A DNA stretch of 64,000 nucleotides from Linyphia triangularis (GCA_963978545.1 OZ021723.1:5648273-5712272); one strand, 5' to 3'. Positions 49,505 to 62,445 are shown, counted from the first letter of the stretch. Program-made: numbers and translations. Notes: a model not told the origin generated them from the letters alone.

Positions 49505-50078
49505 AGTGTGCCTTTGGAAGTTGGAACAACTTTCAGTTGTACTGTAATACTGGTCACTGCATTTATATTTAACATAGATTTTGTTTCAACTTTACCATTT
49601 ATGTTTTTATATTTTAATTATAAAAAAGTTTGACAGTAATTATTGTATTGTAAGAAAAAAAAAAGTCATTGCCACATTGACGAAATAATAGTCGTTAATG
49701 GACAAAGTGAAGAGATTATGTTAAATGTCCCTATGTTAAATGTTTTATTGTTAAATATTGCATGCTATGTTACATGTTTGATACTTTTCAATTTTTGAAT
49801 CCTTAATCGAATTTTGACGGCAATTTCGGAGGTGGGATGTACACATTAAAAGAGCAATTTAGATCTAAATCGCTAGATTCGCAATTGCTGAAAAACATTT
49901 ATTTTTAATAATAGCAACCTTACGCGCATGCTCAATTTCGATGAAAACCTTAATGACAGGTCCTATGGCCACGACTAATCCGTGTACAAAAGTTGAACAT
50001 TGTCAGTTCATTATTTAATTAGTAGGGGCAATACTTTCATTACCTTATATTACATTTATTGTAATTAAAATTAAAAAA
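49505..50078 (+). repeat. Interspersed repeat R600, diverged copy 4
   Basis: Shared layout with long gaps: AACAACTTTCAGTTGTACTG, AATTTCGGAGGTGGGATG, CGCATGCTCAATTTCGATGA and GTCCTATGGCCACGACTAAT. The most diverged member in the window. Confidence 0.55.
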
Positions 50079-50255
50079 GATGCTATAAATCTCATCACAA
50101 TACTTTTTATATTAGGTATGAGTCCATAATATGTGTTGGAAGAAAAGTAAGTTCGAACAAAATTTGAAAAAAATGCATAGATAACTGTCTGCTTGATTGA
50201 CTGTGTCCATTATCACATCTTGTATAACAATCGACGTAAACCAAGTTTATTAATA

Positions 50256-50916
50256 GACTGAGAGGCGGCTGCAATTTTTGGACCCCATCGAACATCATTC
50301 TGAATTTTTTATAGAAATTGGAGAAAAGTGAGTAGATTAGGAATCCACTGGACTGCCATGGCAAAAATGGCCAAAACTGATCCATAATCGACTTGGAATG
50401 AGTTGAACTAAAATCCGATTGCCAAATATGTCATAACTTGCCAAAAATAGAACAAACTTATTTGTCTGGCAACCCACTTCATTTTGATTTTCAATGAGAA
50501 AAAGCGCAATCGATTTCTGATCTTTGGCTCGGAAAACTTATATCTCTTTTAAAAGTAAGCCAAATTGGCGACACCAGTTACGTCATAAGTGACGTAATAT
50601 TTTTTGCCAACTTGGCTCCCTTTTAATAGATGCAAGTAGACCGTCGCCAGATATCTGAATCGTCTGCAACCTTCTTAATTGAAAATTAAAGAGTGAGGGT
50701 TACCAAATAAAAAAAAAATGCTCATTATTTGGAAAGTTATGGCGCATTTGGCAATTGGATTTAGTTCAACTTATTAAAAGTCGATTTTTGACCAGTTTCG
50801 GCCATTTTCGCCACGGCAGACCAGTGGATTCGTAATCTACGCACTGTTCTCTAATTTCTATACAAAATTCAGAATGATGTTCGATGGGGTCCAAAAATTG
50901 CAGCCGCCTCTCAGTC
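50256..50916. mobile_element. Foldback MITE, ~660-bp family, copy 7
   Basis: GACTGAGAGG at the left and CTCTCAGTC at the right, so both ends are of the GACTGAG type, unlike most copies. TA flanks both sides. Both subterminal words have GGCTGC in place of GACTGC, compensating across the arms. Confidence 0.92.
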
Positions 50917-50919
50917 TAT

Positions 50920-51653
50920 AACTAAACAATAACATATCCAACATATTCAATAACATATCCAACATATTCAATAAAGTTTTGCGAGCACTCTCTTCATATT
51001 CACTTTCGCTAAATTCAAAGGATAATATCCATTTGTGTAGATACGAGATTGATGTTTTCTTTCACTGTGTATGAAACAACATTCCTGAAGCAAATGTATT
51101 GATAGGGTTGTCTTGCATGACACAAATTAAAAAGAAGTAAATAAGTTGTTTCCCTTTGTTGCTGGCTTTTCAAAGCAGATGTTTTTGTTACATTACATGA
51201 AAAGAAAATGTGAAAGTTATTTGTTGTACTCGTTACTAGACAAACAAACCCCATTTCTTTTTTATCGTTGTGTTAAGGGGATTTCTTAAAATTACGTCAG
51301 GTCGTAAAGAAGTAATTTAGTGAAGAACATTTAAAACATAATTGATTTTATGATTTGAGATTTATTACGATCATGTAAGATGTGAAAGAGAAGTTCAAAA
51401 TTTCTCTTTCTTTTGTCTATTTGTAGTTTATATATTATTTCTGATCGTAGTTTATTTTTAAGCAACGATTCCTTTTTCTCTAGTTATACAAAACAAACAT
51501 TAATAAATGATTTATCAAAATTGATCGATCATTAATAAATGATTGATCAATTTTAAGGCCTAGACCTGTGCTTCTGACGAATCATTATATTTAAAATTGC
51601 ATACTATGTTATTTGTTTGAAAATGTAATTAATATTTTTTACTCTTTAAGAAT
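50920..51653. other. Unassigned stretch with a small palindrome
   Basis: At about 51500-51555 two copies of ATTAATAAATGATT surround AAAATTGATCGATCA and its inverse. No gene recognised. Confidence 0.5.
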
Positions 51654-52735
51654 AGACTATGAAGAGGATATTTTGGAACTCTATGAGAGGGGACTATGTA
51701 GAGGATATTTTGGAACTCTATGAGAGGGGACCATGTAGAGGATATTTTGGAACTCTATGAGAGGGGACCATGTAGAGGATATTTTGGAACTCTATGAGAG
51801 GGGACCATGTAGAGGATATGGAACTCTATGAGAGGGACCATATCTAAAATATGGAACTCTATGAGAGGGACCATATAGAGGATATGGAACTCTATGAGAG
51901 GAAACTATGAAGAGTAGATGATATTTTGAAACTCTATCAGAGGAAATTACGAAGAGGATATGTAGCTCTATGTAAAGGATATGGAACTCTATAAAAAGAT
52001 ACTACGTAGAGGATTTTAGAATTCTATGAAATGAGACAATGTAGAGGATATTTGGGAACTCAATGAGAGGGCACTATGTAGAGGATATTCTGAAACTCTA
52101 TGAGAAGGGACTATAGAGAGCATATTTTGGAACTCTATGAGAAGGGACTATGTAGAGGATATTCTGAAACTCTATGAGAAGGGACTATAGAGAGCATATT
52201 TTGGAACTCTATGAGAGGGGACTATGTAGAGGATATTCTGAAACTCTATGAGAAGGGACTATAGAGAGCATATTTTGGAACTCTATGAGAGGGGACTATG
52301 TAGAGGATATTCTGAAACTCTATGAGAAGGGACTATAGAGAGCATATTTGGGAACTCTATGAGAGGGGACTATGTAGAGGATATTCTGAAACTCTATGAG
52401 AGGGGACTATAGAGAGCATATTTTGGAACTCTATGAAAGGGGACTATGTAGAGGATATTCTGAAACTCTATGAGAAGGGACTATAGAGAGCATATTTGGG
52501 AACTCTATGAGAGGGGACTATGTAGAGGATATTCTGAAACTCTATGAGAAGGGACTATAGAGAGCATATTTTGGAACTCTATGAGAGGGGACTATGTAGA
52601 GGATATTCTGAAACTCTATGAGAAGGGACTATAAAGAGCATATTTGGGAACTCTATGAGAAGGGGACAATGTAGAGGAAATTTGAGAACTACTTGAGGAG
52701 TTTATGTAGAGGTTTTCGGAACTCTATGAGAGAGG
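51654..52735. repeat. Minisatellite, 37-bp monomer with 74-bp higher-order dimer
   Basis: The first part repeats GGAACTCTATGAGAGG with TAGAGGATATT. From about 52081 two monomer types alternate: GAGGATATTCTGAAAC... and GAGAGCATATTTTGGAAC..., giving a regular 74-bp period (52081, 52155, 52229 and on). The edges are degenerate. It ends in a G tract at about 52745-52760. Confidence 0.93.
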
Positions 52736-52760
52736 GCTCTATGCGGGGGGGGGGGGGGGG

Positions 52761-53320
52761 CATCGTCTAGGTTCGGTAATGATCCCGCCTCCTCACATCG
52801 TATTTTAAATTACAATAAATAAATATAATAATATTTTATTAATGTTGCACTTCGCTTTAAGAATTTCCCTTATTTTTTTGTTGAATAAATAATGTGTTAT
52901 GTAAAAAATGATAATAATCCCAGCTATGAATACGTAAAGAAGGTTAAAATAATATAACGGCATGATAACTACATCGGAAAATTATAGTCAATGAAAAATT
53001 ACCTGTGCAATTAGATCGATTGGCTAACTCTTTTCAAATAATGTATTTAATATCAGATAATTTGTTTCATAATTAGAATTCAATTAATAGCATAATATAT
53101 AGTAAACCAATTTGAAAGTGAAAAAATAAAATTAAAAAAAAAAAATATTAAATGATTTTTAAATGAAATCAAAGCTATCGAATATTTTTACATTTAGTGC
53201 AAACATTTAGAAAGAAATGCTGATTTTATGATAAAAATTGTGTAAAATAAATTACAGTCTTTTAAAGAAAGACGAATAACTAAACATGCTTTCACCTCAT
53301 GTGTCAAATGGTTTTTTAAC

Positions 53321-53354
<34 letters not shown>

Positions 53355-54389
53355 GAAAATTTCATTAATTTATAAAAAATTAACTAACGTACTATTCAAA
53401 TTTATTCAAATTATTAACAAATAAAAATGATTTAGTTTGAAATGAAAACCATGATGAATTTTCCATTTCCCAACCAAATTTTTCAAAATAAATACACAAA
53501 TAAAAATCGACAATTTCCATGCGCAAGACTTACCTGTTATTTATTCCACGACCCACATCCTCCAGAATTCAATCGTCCACTTCTAAAAACTTTGTAAAGT
53601 TTGGAACAAAACAACAATATTTCGCATCAGTTCCATTTCACGGTACAGTTACAGTTAGTACGAGAAAGACCGAGAAGGCGCGGTCGACAGGTGAAGCCGG
53701 CAGGTGGAAACAAAGTGAAGTGAAGAGAGGCGCAGGTCCGAAAGAGAAAGCGGGTGGGTGGATGAAAATCGTCTGATGCCCCCAGGGAGAAGGAAGAATG
53801 GAAGTTTCGAACGAAATATGTCGCACGCATTGGTGGACGAGATTATTTTTATTTATTCCAGGCTTCTTTTTTTGAGATGTTTCTGGTTTTTTATATTGTG
53901 GATTTCGAAAATGTCCTTTCTTAGAAACGAATCATATCTTTTATGTTAATGTTTGTCTACCAATTGTGCTATAGAGTAATAGCAGTTATATTAGATAAAT
54001 TAATGAATACATAATTAAAATTGTAAATATTTTCTTATAGCGGTTGAGTCGCAGGTAACTGTTACTTTTAGGGAAATGGCAACTAAACAGCCGAGGAAAA
54101 AATATTTCTGTATTTTATGCAAATCAATTTCTTTTTGTATTTTTTTTTTTAGCAACATTCATTGTGGGTGACTTTATTATTTTCTGATTAAATTCATAAA
54201 GGCATAGCATAAGCTTTTATCAAATTTCCTGGATAAATTTTCAAGTCATTAACAAAATATATACTCTCCTTACTGTTTTGTTGGCATTGAAAAACTTTAT
54301 TATATTTTCTAGAATAATACTCTTCAAATTGCTTATAGTAACTTTAAAATAAACAAATAAAAAATTTACTTATAAAAATAAAGTTTCTA
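52761..54389. other. Intergenic stretch with a GC-richer block
   Basis: Mostly AT-rich, with an A tract at 53322-53351. The block at about 53630-53830 is GC-richer and purine-rich on the plus strand (GACCGAGAAGGCGCGGTCG, GAAAGCGGGTGGGTGG). Overlapping short frames exist on both strands, but none has a recognisable motif. Confidence 0.4.
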
Positions 54390-54665
54390 CTAGAAATTGC
54401 TTATATGCATTGTCAACTTTTATGTGCAACTGCAACTTATTTAAGTGAATTTTAGGAGCCGAGTAATCATAGTGTTTGACTATTACGAAGAAAATCATCG
54501 ATTCCGTGTCATTGACTAACCTTTTTTTGCCCCAAAACTTGATAGAATGCATTGTTTGAGAATACGAGTCTATATGTCAAGTTTCAGATCGATTAGAAGA
54601 AGGTGAGTTTATTAGCCCTCCTATGATTTTTCTAGCCATAAATACACACAAAATTGAATTAAATG
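54390..54665 (+). repeat. Interspersed repeat Y, copy 3 (uninterrupted)
   Basis: Runs from TTGCTTATATGCATTG through CTGCAACTTATTTAAGTGAA and TCAAGTTTCAGATCGATTAG to AAATTGAATTAAATG. It lacks both SINEs present in the copy at 34600-35263 and so acts as their empty-site relative. Confidence 0.7.
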
Positions 54666-55002
54666 TGAATTATTTAAAAAATCCATACTAAAAATTACTA
54701 GTATCTAATACGATTCTGTAATCTCAAAAAGTTAAGTAAAAAACTGCACGATAACTGATAATGTAATCTATATAGAGTTTGCTTTTTTGCCTAAACGTAT
54801 ATTCTTTAATACACTCTTGATTTAATTGGTGCGCCTCCTATATTACCGAAATACTCACAAAAAACAATCTGGAATTAACTATTAGGTCAAGTACAATGAG
54901 TAAGAATGTCAAGAACAAGTGTGGGTACTTCATCAGTTAACTATTTTCAACTTGTAGTTATCAAGGCCGAATAATCCCTGAAAATTCAGCCTGAATAAAA
55001 TA

Positions 55003-55612
55003 CAGGGCGTCTTTAAAAGGTTGGACACATTTTGATGTTGAATAATTCATAAAATAATGATGATATAAACAAACTTATGGCCATATATACATAGAATAAC
55101 TAATATATTTTCATTTATAGTGAACGTTGAAATAGAAAATTTCCTTTTCTCGTTTTAATATCATTTCTTTTGTAAATATCGTCTGCCCTTGTTATTAATT
55201 TTAAGTTTTTCTCGTTTCCTTTGTAAATATCGTCTGCGCGCGTTATTAATTGTAAGTTTTTCCTTCTTGGCCACCCAAGTCACATGATATAATGCCACTT
55301 GACGACTTTTTGCTTTGGGGATTCGTAAAGAACATCGTGTACAGGAGGAAAGTGTGGTATGACTTAAAGGCCAGGATTACAGCCGCAATACCGTCTGTGG
55401 ATGCCGACATGCTTGCCCGTATCTGGCGCTAAATTGACTACCGTATCGATATTCTCTGTGCAACGAATGGCACACATGTGGAAGTCCATTGGCAAGGACC
55501 ATAAAAGTTTTTGAGTTTATCGATCCATTAGTGTTATCAATTTAAATTTGTCTTCATTGTTTTTATGAATTATTCAACGTCAAAATGTGTCCAATCTTTT
55601 ATAGACACCCTG
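55003..55612 (+). mobile_element. mariner/IS630-type transposon, internally deleted
   Basis: Terminal inverted repeats of ~50 bp: the left starts CAGGGCGTCTTTAAAAG, and the right, inverted, CAGGGTGTCTATAAAAG. Both continue into TTGGACACATTTTGAYGTTG. TA flanks both ends (55001-55002 and 55613-55614). Only the end of the transposase gene remains inside. Two copies of TTTGTAAATATCGTCTGC at about 55170 and 55220 mark an internal duplication. Confidence 0.9.
55262..55504 (+). pseudogene. Transposase C-terminus (DDE superfamily), truncated, with internal stop
   Basis: The plus-strand frame starts in the last catalytic segment, PPKSHDIMPLDDFLLWGF. This corresponds to the family pattern PPxSPDLxPxDFFLWG, where the acidic residue before FLLWG is the third member of the DDE/D triad. 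It continues to ATNGTHVEVHWQ and a final TAA at 55502-55504. An in-frame TAA at 55430-55432 falls within the usual RxxxIDYRxD segment. The DNA-binding domain and the first two catalytic acids are missing. It lies between the element's own terminal repeats and cannot encode active enzyme. Confidence 0.85.
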
Positions 55613-55778
55613 TATAATCGGTAATTTCAGTAGTTTTGTAACAATAAATATTGCCATGGATGTCCCTAGGAAGTCATTCGGAGCCCCGGGCATGAATGGG
55701 GATTTCTTATGTACCTCCTTGGGAGAATGTGAGCTGTATGGGTCATCATGCTAAGCACCGGGGTGATAACTGCATTTA

Positions 55779-56249
<471 letters not shown>

Positions 56250-56904
56250 GACAGAGAGGCGACTGCAATTTTTGGACCCCATCGAACATCATTCTGATTT
56301 TTTTATAGAAATTGGAGAAAAGTGAGTAGATTACGAATCCACTGGTCTGCCGTGGCAAAAATGGCCGAAACTGATCAAAAATCGACTTTTAATAAATTGA
56401 ACTAAATCCAATTGCCAAATGAGCCATAACTTGCCAAATAAGGCGAATTTTTTTTATTTGGTAGCCCTCACTCTTTAATTATCAATTAAGAAGGTTGTAG
56501 ACGATTCAGATATCTGGCGACGGTCTACTTGCATCTATTAAAAGGAGCCAAGTTGGCAATAAACAATACGTCACCAATGACGTAACTGATGTCGCTAATT
56601 TGGCTTACTTTTAAAAGATACACATTTTCCAAGCCAGAGATCAAAAATCGTTTGCACTTTTTCTCATTGAAAATCAAAATGCAGGGTTGCCAGACGAAAA
56701 AGTTTGTTCTCTTTTTGACAAGTTATGGCATATTTGGCCAATCGGATTTTAGTTCAACTCATTCCAAGTCGATTTTTGATCAGTTTCGGCCATTTTTGCC
56801 ACGGCAGACCAGTGGATTCCTAATCAACTCACTTTTCTCCAATTTCTATAAAAAATTCAGAATGATGTTCGATGAGGTCCAAAAATTGCAGTCGCCTCTC
56901 GGAC
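56250..56904. mobile_element. Foldback MITE, ~660-bp family, copy 8
   Basis: Complete, with GACAGAGAGG at the left, CTCTCGGAC at the right and TA flanks. The central TACGTCA/TGACGTAA words at about 56568-56586 are intact. Confidence 0.92.
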
Positions 56905-56929
56905 TATATAGGAACTCCTCCAGAAAAGA

Positions 56930-57240
56930 CCTCCCATAAGATATATTGCACTAATCTCTAGTATTTTTTGCATTGTTTGTACGATTTTGAACTCAGAACA
57001 TGTTTTCATAGTGTGCAATCACTACAAGGAAAAACATCGGTTCAGTGTCATTAACTAACACTATTATTTATACTTCTTTTATCCCCAAAATGGGATATAA
57101 TACATTGTCATCAACAACGAATATATCTGCCAAGTTTCAGCTCGATTGGATGAAGGCAAGTGTGATAATTAGCCATCCAAAGATTCCCTTCCCTATAAAC
57201 AATGAAACAAAATCGAAGTCTATATAAAGGATTTAAAAAT
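56930..57240 (+). repeat. Interspersed repeat Y, copy 4
   Basis: Shares GTGTCATTAACTAACA, ATACATTGTCATCAACAACG, CCAAGTTTCAGCTCGATTGG and AAAATCGAAGTCTATATAAA with the other copies. Confidence 0.65.
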
Positions 57241-57905
57241 GTTTCCAAATCTGATATGTTTCAAGTAGAATATTTTTGCAGAAATCACGCTTAAAACTTT
57301 AAAACATCAAATTGTGATATTTGGTTGCTGTCTGCTCTCTCTTAACAAAGGACAGTTCCAGCATTTTTTAAAAACGAGTGAAATTAGTTTATATTTATGA
57401 AGAATTTCTTTCTGATTCCAAATAATTAAATAAAAGTTCTTTAAAAAAATTAGTTATTTAAATATTAAGAAAAGAAAATGCCCCCAAACCAAGCCAAAAC
57501 CGGTCCGATCAAAACACTGAACAAAATCTGTGACCTCAAGAGAGCCTTCCGTTTCTATGGTCATCGTGAGGTTTCTGCCAAATAGTTGGCATTAATTTCG
57601 ACCATTGTCATATCCCGGAGAGGTTGGCACGAATTGCGAGAAATTTGCAAAACTGATTTCCGCTGCCGCATTTCAAGCCAAAATGTTTGGGAAGTCTTGG
57701 CGTCACATTCAATTCGAGCCGAATGAATCGTTTTATCGCCATCGTGTAACAGGGAAACTTTGATTGCGAATTCAAAAAAAAAGAAAAGAAAAAACGCATT
57801 GAGCAGAAATTTTTCTGTTTATGGCCTTTTAGAAACATTTAGAATGGAATAAAATAATAATAATAAAATATGCTGGAATTGTCCATTCTCTAGTTGAAGC
57901 CAATA
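57241..57905. other. Unassigned stretch, partly GC-richer
   Basis: The block at 57480-57775 has balanced base composition. A plus-strand segment near 57490-57590 could encode KTGPIKTLNKICDLKRAF, but the frame is interrupted and I recognise no family. Possibly an old transposon or an exon fragment. Confidence 0.3.
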
Positions 57906-58564
57906 GACTGAGAGGCGACTGCAATTTTTGGACCCCATCGAACATCATTCTGAATTTTTTATAGAAATTGGAGAAAAGTGAGTAGATTACGAATCCACTG
58001 GTCTGCCGTGGCAAAAATGGCCGAATCTGGTCAAAAATCGACTCTTAATAAGTTGAACTAAATCCAATTGCCAAAATGCGCCCTAACTTGCCAAATAATG
58101 AGCATTTTTTTTTATTTGGTAACCCTCACTCTTTAATTTTCAATTAAGAAGGTTGCAGACGGTTCAGATATCTGGCGACGGGCTACTTGCATCTATTAAA
58201 AGGGAGCCAAGTTGGCTAAAAATATTACGTCACTTATAACTTAACTGATGTAGCCAATTTGGCTTACATTTAAAAGATATTAGTTTTCCGAACCAAAGAT
58301 CAGAAATCGTTTGCGCTTTTTCTCATTGAAAATCAAAATGAAGTGGGTTGCCAGACGAATAAGTTTGTTCTGTTTTTGGCAAGTTATGACATATTTGGCA
58401 ATGGGATTTTAGTTCAACTCATTCCAAGTCGTTTTTTGATCAGTTTCGACCATATTTGCCACGGCAGACCAGTTGATTCCTAATCTACTCTTTTTTCTCC
58501 AATTTCTATAAAATATTCAGAATGATGTTCGACGGGGTCCAAAACTTGCAGTCGCCTCTCGGAC
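57906..58564. mobile_element. Foldback MITE, ~660-bp family, copy 9
   Basis: GACTGAGAGG at the left, CTCTCGGAC at the right, TA flanks. The central ATF/CRE-like words are mutated here (TTACGTCACTTATAACTTAA). Confidence 0.92.
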
Positions 58565-58974
58565 TACAAGCAAAAAGTTCAATTAAAAATCTCTGAAAGG
58601 AAAGGCAGTACAAACCATCCCACTTTCACGAGCAAAAGACTCCAGGTCAAGCGTTCTTCACCCTCACCATTGTGTCAAACACGGTGAAAGTGTCCGAAAC
58701 AACCCGTGGGCCCTTAATCAGTTTTCTAAACTCGACTTCTCGGGTTTCTCAGCATTAACAAGGCATATCGTGGGTGTAAGAGAGAAACAAGACAATACCT
58801 TCCGAAGTGTCGTAGTAGTCGGATGAATTATTGCGTATTCCTTTAGATAACATCTGGAGAAATATATTCTCCTGCTTGTGCTGAGCTCCTGAAATTAGGC
58901 GCGCAGACTGTGGGAATGTTGAAGATAAAAGGTGAAATCTTGCTTTCTCTTGGAAGCTGTGCTATATTTGGATT
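58565..58974. other. Unassigned GC-richer stretch
   Basis: Balanced composition at 58590-58830; no frame, tRNA-like box or terminal repeat recognised. Confidence 0.4.
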
Positions 58975-59156
58975 GATTGGTTGATTTATGGGCTCAACGA
59001 CCTATACTTCTGCGCAATAACCGCTACACAGGTGGATATCTACAACTTAACACGGATTTCGAACCACAACGAACATCCTTGCCTAACCCGGGATTCGAAC
59101 CCAGCACCTTTCACCTTTGGTATACGAATCCAGAGCGTTAACTACACAGCCATCAG
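58975..59156 (-). mobile_element. SINE family B, full length
   Basis: The minus strand holds CTGATGGCTGTGTAGTTAAC (A-box region), GGGTTCGAACCCAGG-like B-box surroundings, the GTTCGTTGTGGTTCG body word and a CCAATCAATCC tail. A small insertion in the middle (TTTCACCTTTGG) distinguishes it. Confidence 0.82.
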
Positions 59157-59210
59157 GGGGGCCTATTCGTATTGAAAAAGTACTAATGTGTCCATGTTTA
59201 GCCTGAATGG

Positions 59211-59389
59211 TCGACCAAACGGTATAGTGGTTAGCGTGCTAGCTTCTAGACCGCGAGGTTGCGGATTCGAGTCCCGTGTTAGGCATGGGTGTTTGTAAAT
59301 GTATGTTGGCTTGTCAAATGACGAATGTTTCGGCGCATTATAGCCCTCGTCTTGCTGACGGCGCCAGATAATCTGAAAACAACCAACCT
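59211..59389 (+). mobile_element. SINE family A
   Basis: Plus-strand copy from TCGACCAAACGGTATAGTGG to AACAACCAACC. The B box is GGATTCGAGTCC. I see no clean target-site duplication. Confidence 0.9.
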
Positions 59390-59462
59390 CAACATACTTA
59401 AAGTACAATTTTCTATTTTATATATTGCTACCATCTACTATAGTATTCTTTCCCAACTTTCC

Positions 59463-59645
59463 ATGCCGACCAAACGGTATAGTGGTTAGCGTGCTAGCTT
59501 CTAGACCGCGAGGTTGCGGTTTCGAGTCCAGTGTTAGGCATGGGTGTTTGTAAATATATGTTGGCTTGTCTAATGAAGAATGTTTCGGCGCATTATGGCC
59601 CTCGTGTTGCTGACGGCGCCAGATAATCTGAATACAACCAACCAA
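59463..59645 (+). mobile_element. SINE family A
   Basis: Plus-strand copy with an 11-bp target duplication CCCAACTTTCC at 59452-59462 and 59646-59656. It lies in tandem orientation ~75 bp from the previous copy. Confidence 0.93.
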
Positions 59646-59748
59646 CCCAACTTTCCCTTGAACTGTTTACAATTTTTTTTGAAATATAACTCCGATTTTC
59701 AAACAAATAAAAAAAAAAATTGCATTTGTAAATAAATTATTCGTAGGG

Positions 59749-59932
59749 TTGGTTGGTTGGTTGTTTTCAGATTATCTGGCGCCGTCAGCAACACGAGGGC
59801 TATAATGCGCCGAAACTTTCGTCATTAGACAAGCCAACATACATTTACAAACACCCATGCCAACACGGGACTCGAACCCGCAACCTCGCGGTCTAGAAGC
59901 TAGCACGCTAACCACTATACCGTTTGGTCGGC
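59749..59932 (-). mobile_element. SINE family A
   Basis: Minus-strand copy with a tail of about four CCAA units. The perfect 15-bp target duplication AAATTATTCGTAGGG lies at 59734-59748 and 59933-59947. The intact boxes and perfect duplication suggest a recent insertion. Confidence 0.96.
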
Positions 59933-59947
59933 AAATTATTCGTAGGG

Positions 59948-60289
59948 AGCGGAAGACTTTAAATTGGCATATTATTAATTTACTTTGATTTTGAAGAAAG
60001 AGAGAAAAAAAAACTCTTTACAGAAATATTATAAAAGATGGAAGCTATCTCGATTTGACACACTCACAAAACAATCTACAAGTGATAGACATGTGTTACA
60101 TAGGAAGTTATGTTCGAAAAAAACAAAACTACATATATATATACAACAGTTTACTATGGTGAGTTAAAGGTTTTGACATGAGTAATAAATTCACCTGATA
60201 CTAAAACAGAGATAACTTCATTTTGATTTAATTTAAAAGAGTTTAATTTATTTTATAGTAAAATTATGTTTTATTTTTTTAAAAATGTA
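59948..60289. other. Unassigned AT-rich stretch
   Basis: Nothing recognised. Confidence 0.5.
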
Positions 60290-60945
60290 GTCCGAGAGGC
60301 GACTGCAATTTTTGGATCCCATCGAACATCATTCTGAATTTTTTATAGAAATTGGAGAAAAGTGAGTAGATTAGGAATCCACTGGTCTGCCGTGGTAAAA
60401 ATGGCCGAAATTGATCAATAATCGACTTGGAATGAGTTGAACTAAAATTCGATTTCCAAATATGTCATAACTTGCCAAAAATAGAACAAACTTATTCTCT
60501 GGCAACCCTGCATTTTGATTTTCAATGAGAAAAAGTGCAAACGATTTTTAATCTTTGGCTTGGAAAATATGTATCTTTTAAAAGTAAGCCAAATTGGCGA
60601 CATCAGTTACGTCATAAGGGACGTAATATTTTTTGCCAACTTGGCTCCCTTTTAATAGATGCAAGTAGACCGTCGCCAGATATCTGAATCGCCTGCAACC
60701 TTCTTAATTGAAAATTAAAGAGTGAGGGTTACCAAATAAAAAAAAAGTGCTCATTATTTGGCAAGTTATGGCGCATTTGGCAATTGGATTTAGTTCAACT
60801 TATTAAAAGCCTATTTTTGACCAATTTCGGTCATTTTTGCCACGGCAGACCAGTGGATTCGTAATCTACTCACTTTTCTCCAATTTCTATAAGAAATTCA
60901 GAATGATATTCGATGGGGTCCAAAAATTGCAGACGCCTCTCAGTC
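60290..60945. mobile_element. Foldback MITE, ~660-bp family, copy 10
   Basis: Complete, with GTCCGAGAGG at the left, CTCTCAGTC at the right and TA on both sides. Central TTACGTCA is intact, and its partner reads GGACGTAA. Confidence 0.92.
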
Positions 60946-61217
60946 TAATACTATTAAGAGGATTTTCTTGTTTAAAAAATAATTACACTCATATTTTGGT
61001 CACCCCTGTAGTAAAGAATTTAAGGGTTTTCTGCTATTCCAAGAGTATCTGTTTCTCGCGGAAGGCATTATTTAATTCATACATGGACTATTTTCAGTAT
61101 TCCACCCCCTGTTTTAATGATGTTCGATGCAGTAGGCTCTTGCTCTACAAAATCTTCACTAATACAAACAGGCAAACTTTGAATTATCATTAAAAAGCAT
61201 TTTTATAAACAACGTGC

Positions 61218-61998
61218 ACAAAATTATACTTTTTACGTTCAATTACCCATGTATATACATAGGGTAATGAAAGTATAGGATTCGGTAGAAAAAAAAAGAA
61301 GAAAAAAAACACAATTTTTTTGCATTTTTCCTCGTTTTGGAACATCCTGAATTCAAAAAAGTGATATAGAAAAAATGTCTGAGTATGTGTGTCTGTGGTC
61401 AGCATAACTCCAGAACAAATTGACCTACAATGTTCAAATTTAGTGTGCGGGTTGGTGGTGGCCATGGGACCTACCATTGAGGTTTTCGTCAAAATCGCGT
61501 ATGCGCATAAGGTAGCTGCCATTAAAAAAATCATGTTTTTGAATGATTTCTAAAAAAACGGCTCTAACGCTTTTGATCAAAATTGCTGTGATAATGCTTC
61601 TTAAGGTGTTTTAAACATCCCCACCACCGACATTTCCGTAAAAATGCTTTAACAGCGTAAAAAGTTGGAAAACGAATGCCTTCAAAATAGAGTTCTCTTT
61701 GCTTGAACATAACTCACTAACGATTGTTTTTTTTTTCCCTCCTCTCCTCAGTTTCACTTATAAGAAAGGATAATATAAGAAATTACCGAAAAGTATATAG
61801 CCAGAAACACCATTTTTGCGAAGTTTTTTTTCTTCTTTTTTATTTAAAGACCCATATAAGAATTATTGCAAAAAATATCGCCAAACTGACAATTTTTTCT
61901 AAGCGAATAATGGAAAATATAAAAAAGATAAATGACACAAATCCACATCAGTAGTATAGTGTAATTGAAAGCTGCGCGATGTTCCACACCCCTAGTTT
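61218..61998 (-). mobile_element. Interspersed repeat R600, copy 5
   Basis: Reversed relative to the copy at 43056. Its 5' end on the minus strand is CTAGGGGTGTGGAACATCGC at 61998, and its 3' end lies near CAATTACCCATG at 61241. It contains GGACCTACCATTGAGG-type and CATGCGC-type family words in reverse. A perfect small palindrome, CATGTATATACATAGGGTAA, lies near the 3' end. Confidence 0.78.
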
Positions 61999-62075
61999 TT
62001 AGTCATTTAGAATTAGAAATCGTGGCGAATGTGGCTCTTTATCAGAAGGAGTGCAGAAAGGTAACTTTCACGCAC

Positions 62076-62320
62076 TATACTAAACTTCAACTTAACTAGA
62101 CATCACTTAGACGGTAGATCGTGACAGTGCTCATAGGTATTTAATCCATTTTGGCGGCGTGAAAGCATAATGTTCGCCAAACCACAACCCTGTAGAGAAC
62201 AAAAGGCTGTAAGGTTTGGCGAGAATTATGTCTTCACTCCGCCAAAATGGATTAAATACCTATGAGCACTGTGACGATCTATCATCTAAGTAATGTCTAG
62301 TTAAGTTGAAGTTTAGTATA
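62076..62320. mobile_element. Short foldback MITE, ~240-bp family, copy 3
   Basis: TATACTAAACTTCAACTTAA at the left and its inverse at the right, with the arms and centre of the copies at 26040 and 31873. Confidence 0.92.
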
Positions 62321-62445
62321 GTATAAAAAACTACTTTCTCCCACGCCTCGTGCTCAAATACTACATAGTCATGCCATTCAAATCACATATTTTCAGAAGA
62401 AATTCTTTGCCTGGAGTTGCCAACATTAATTAATATATGTATTAA

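Noticed and set aside
53519..53949. Overlapping 60-85-codon frames on both strands.
   Set aside because: They shadow one another in a purine-rich block, without a motif or a splice signal that favours one of them.
61190..61534. 114-codon minus-strand frame.
   Set aside because: It lies wholly within the R600 interspersed repeat and has a poly-phenylalanine run from an A tract.
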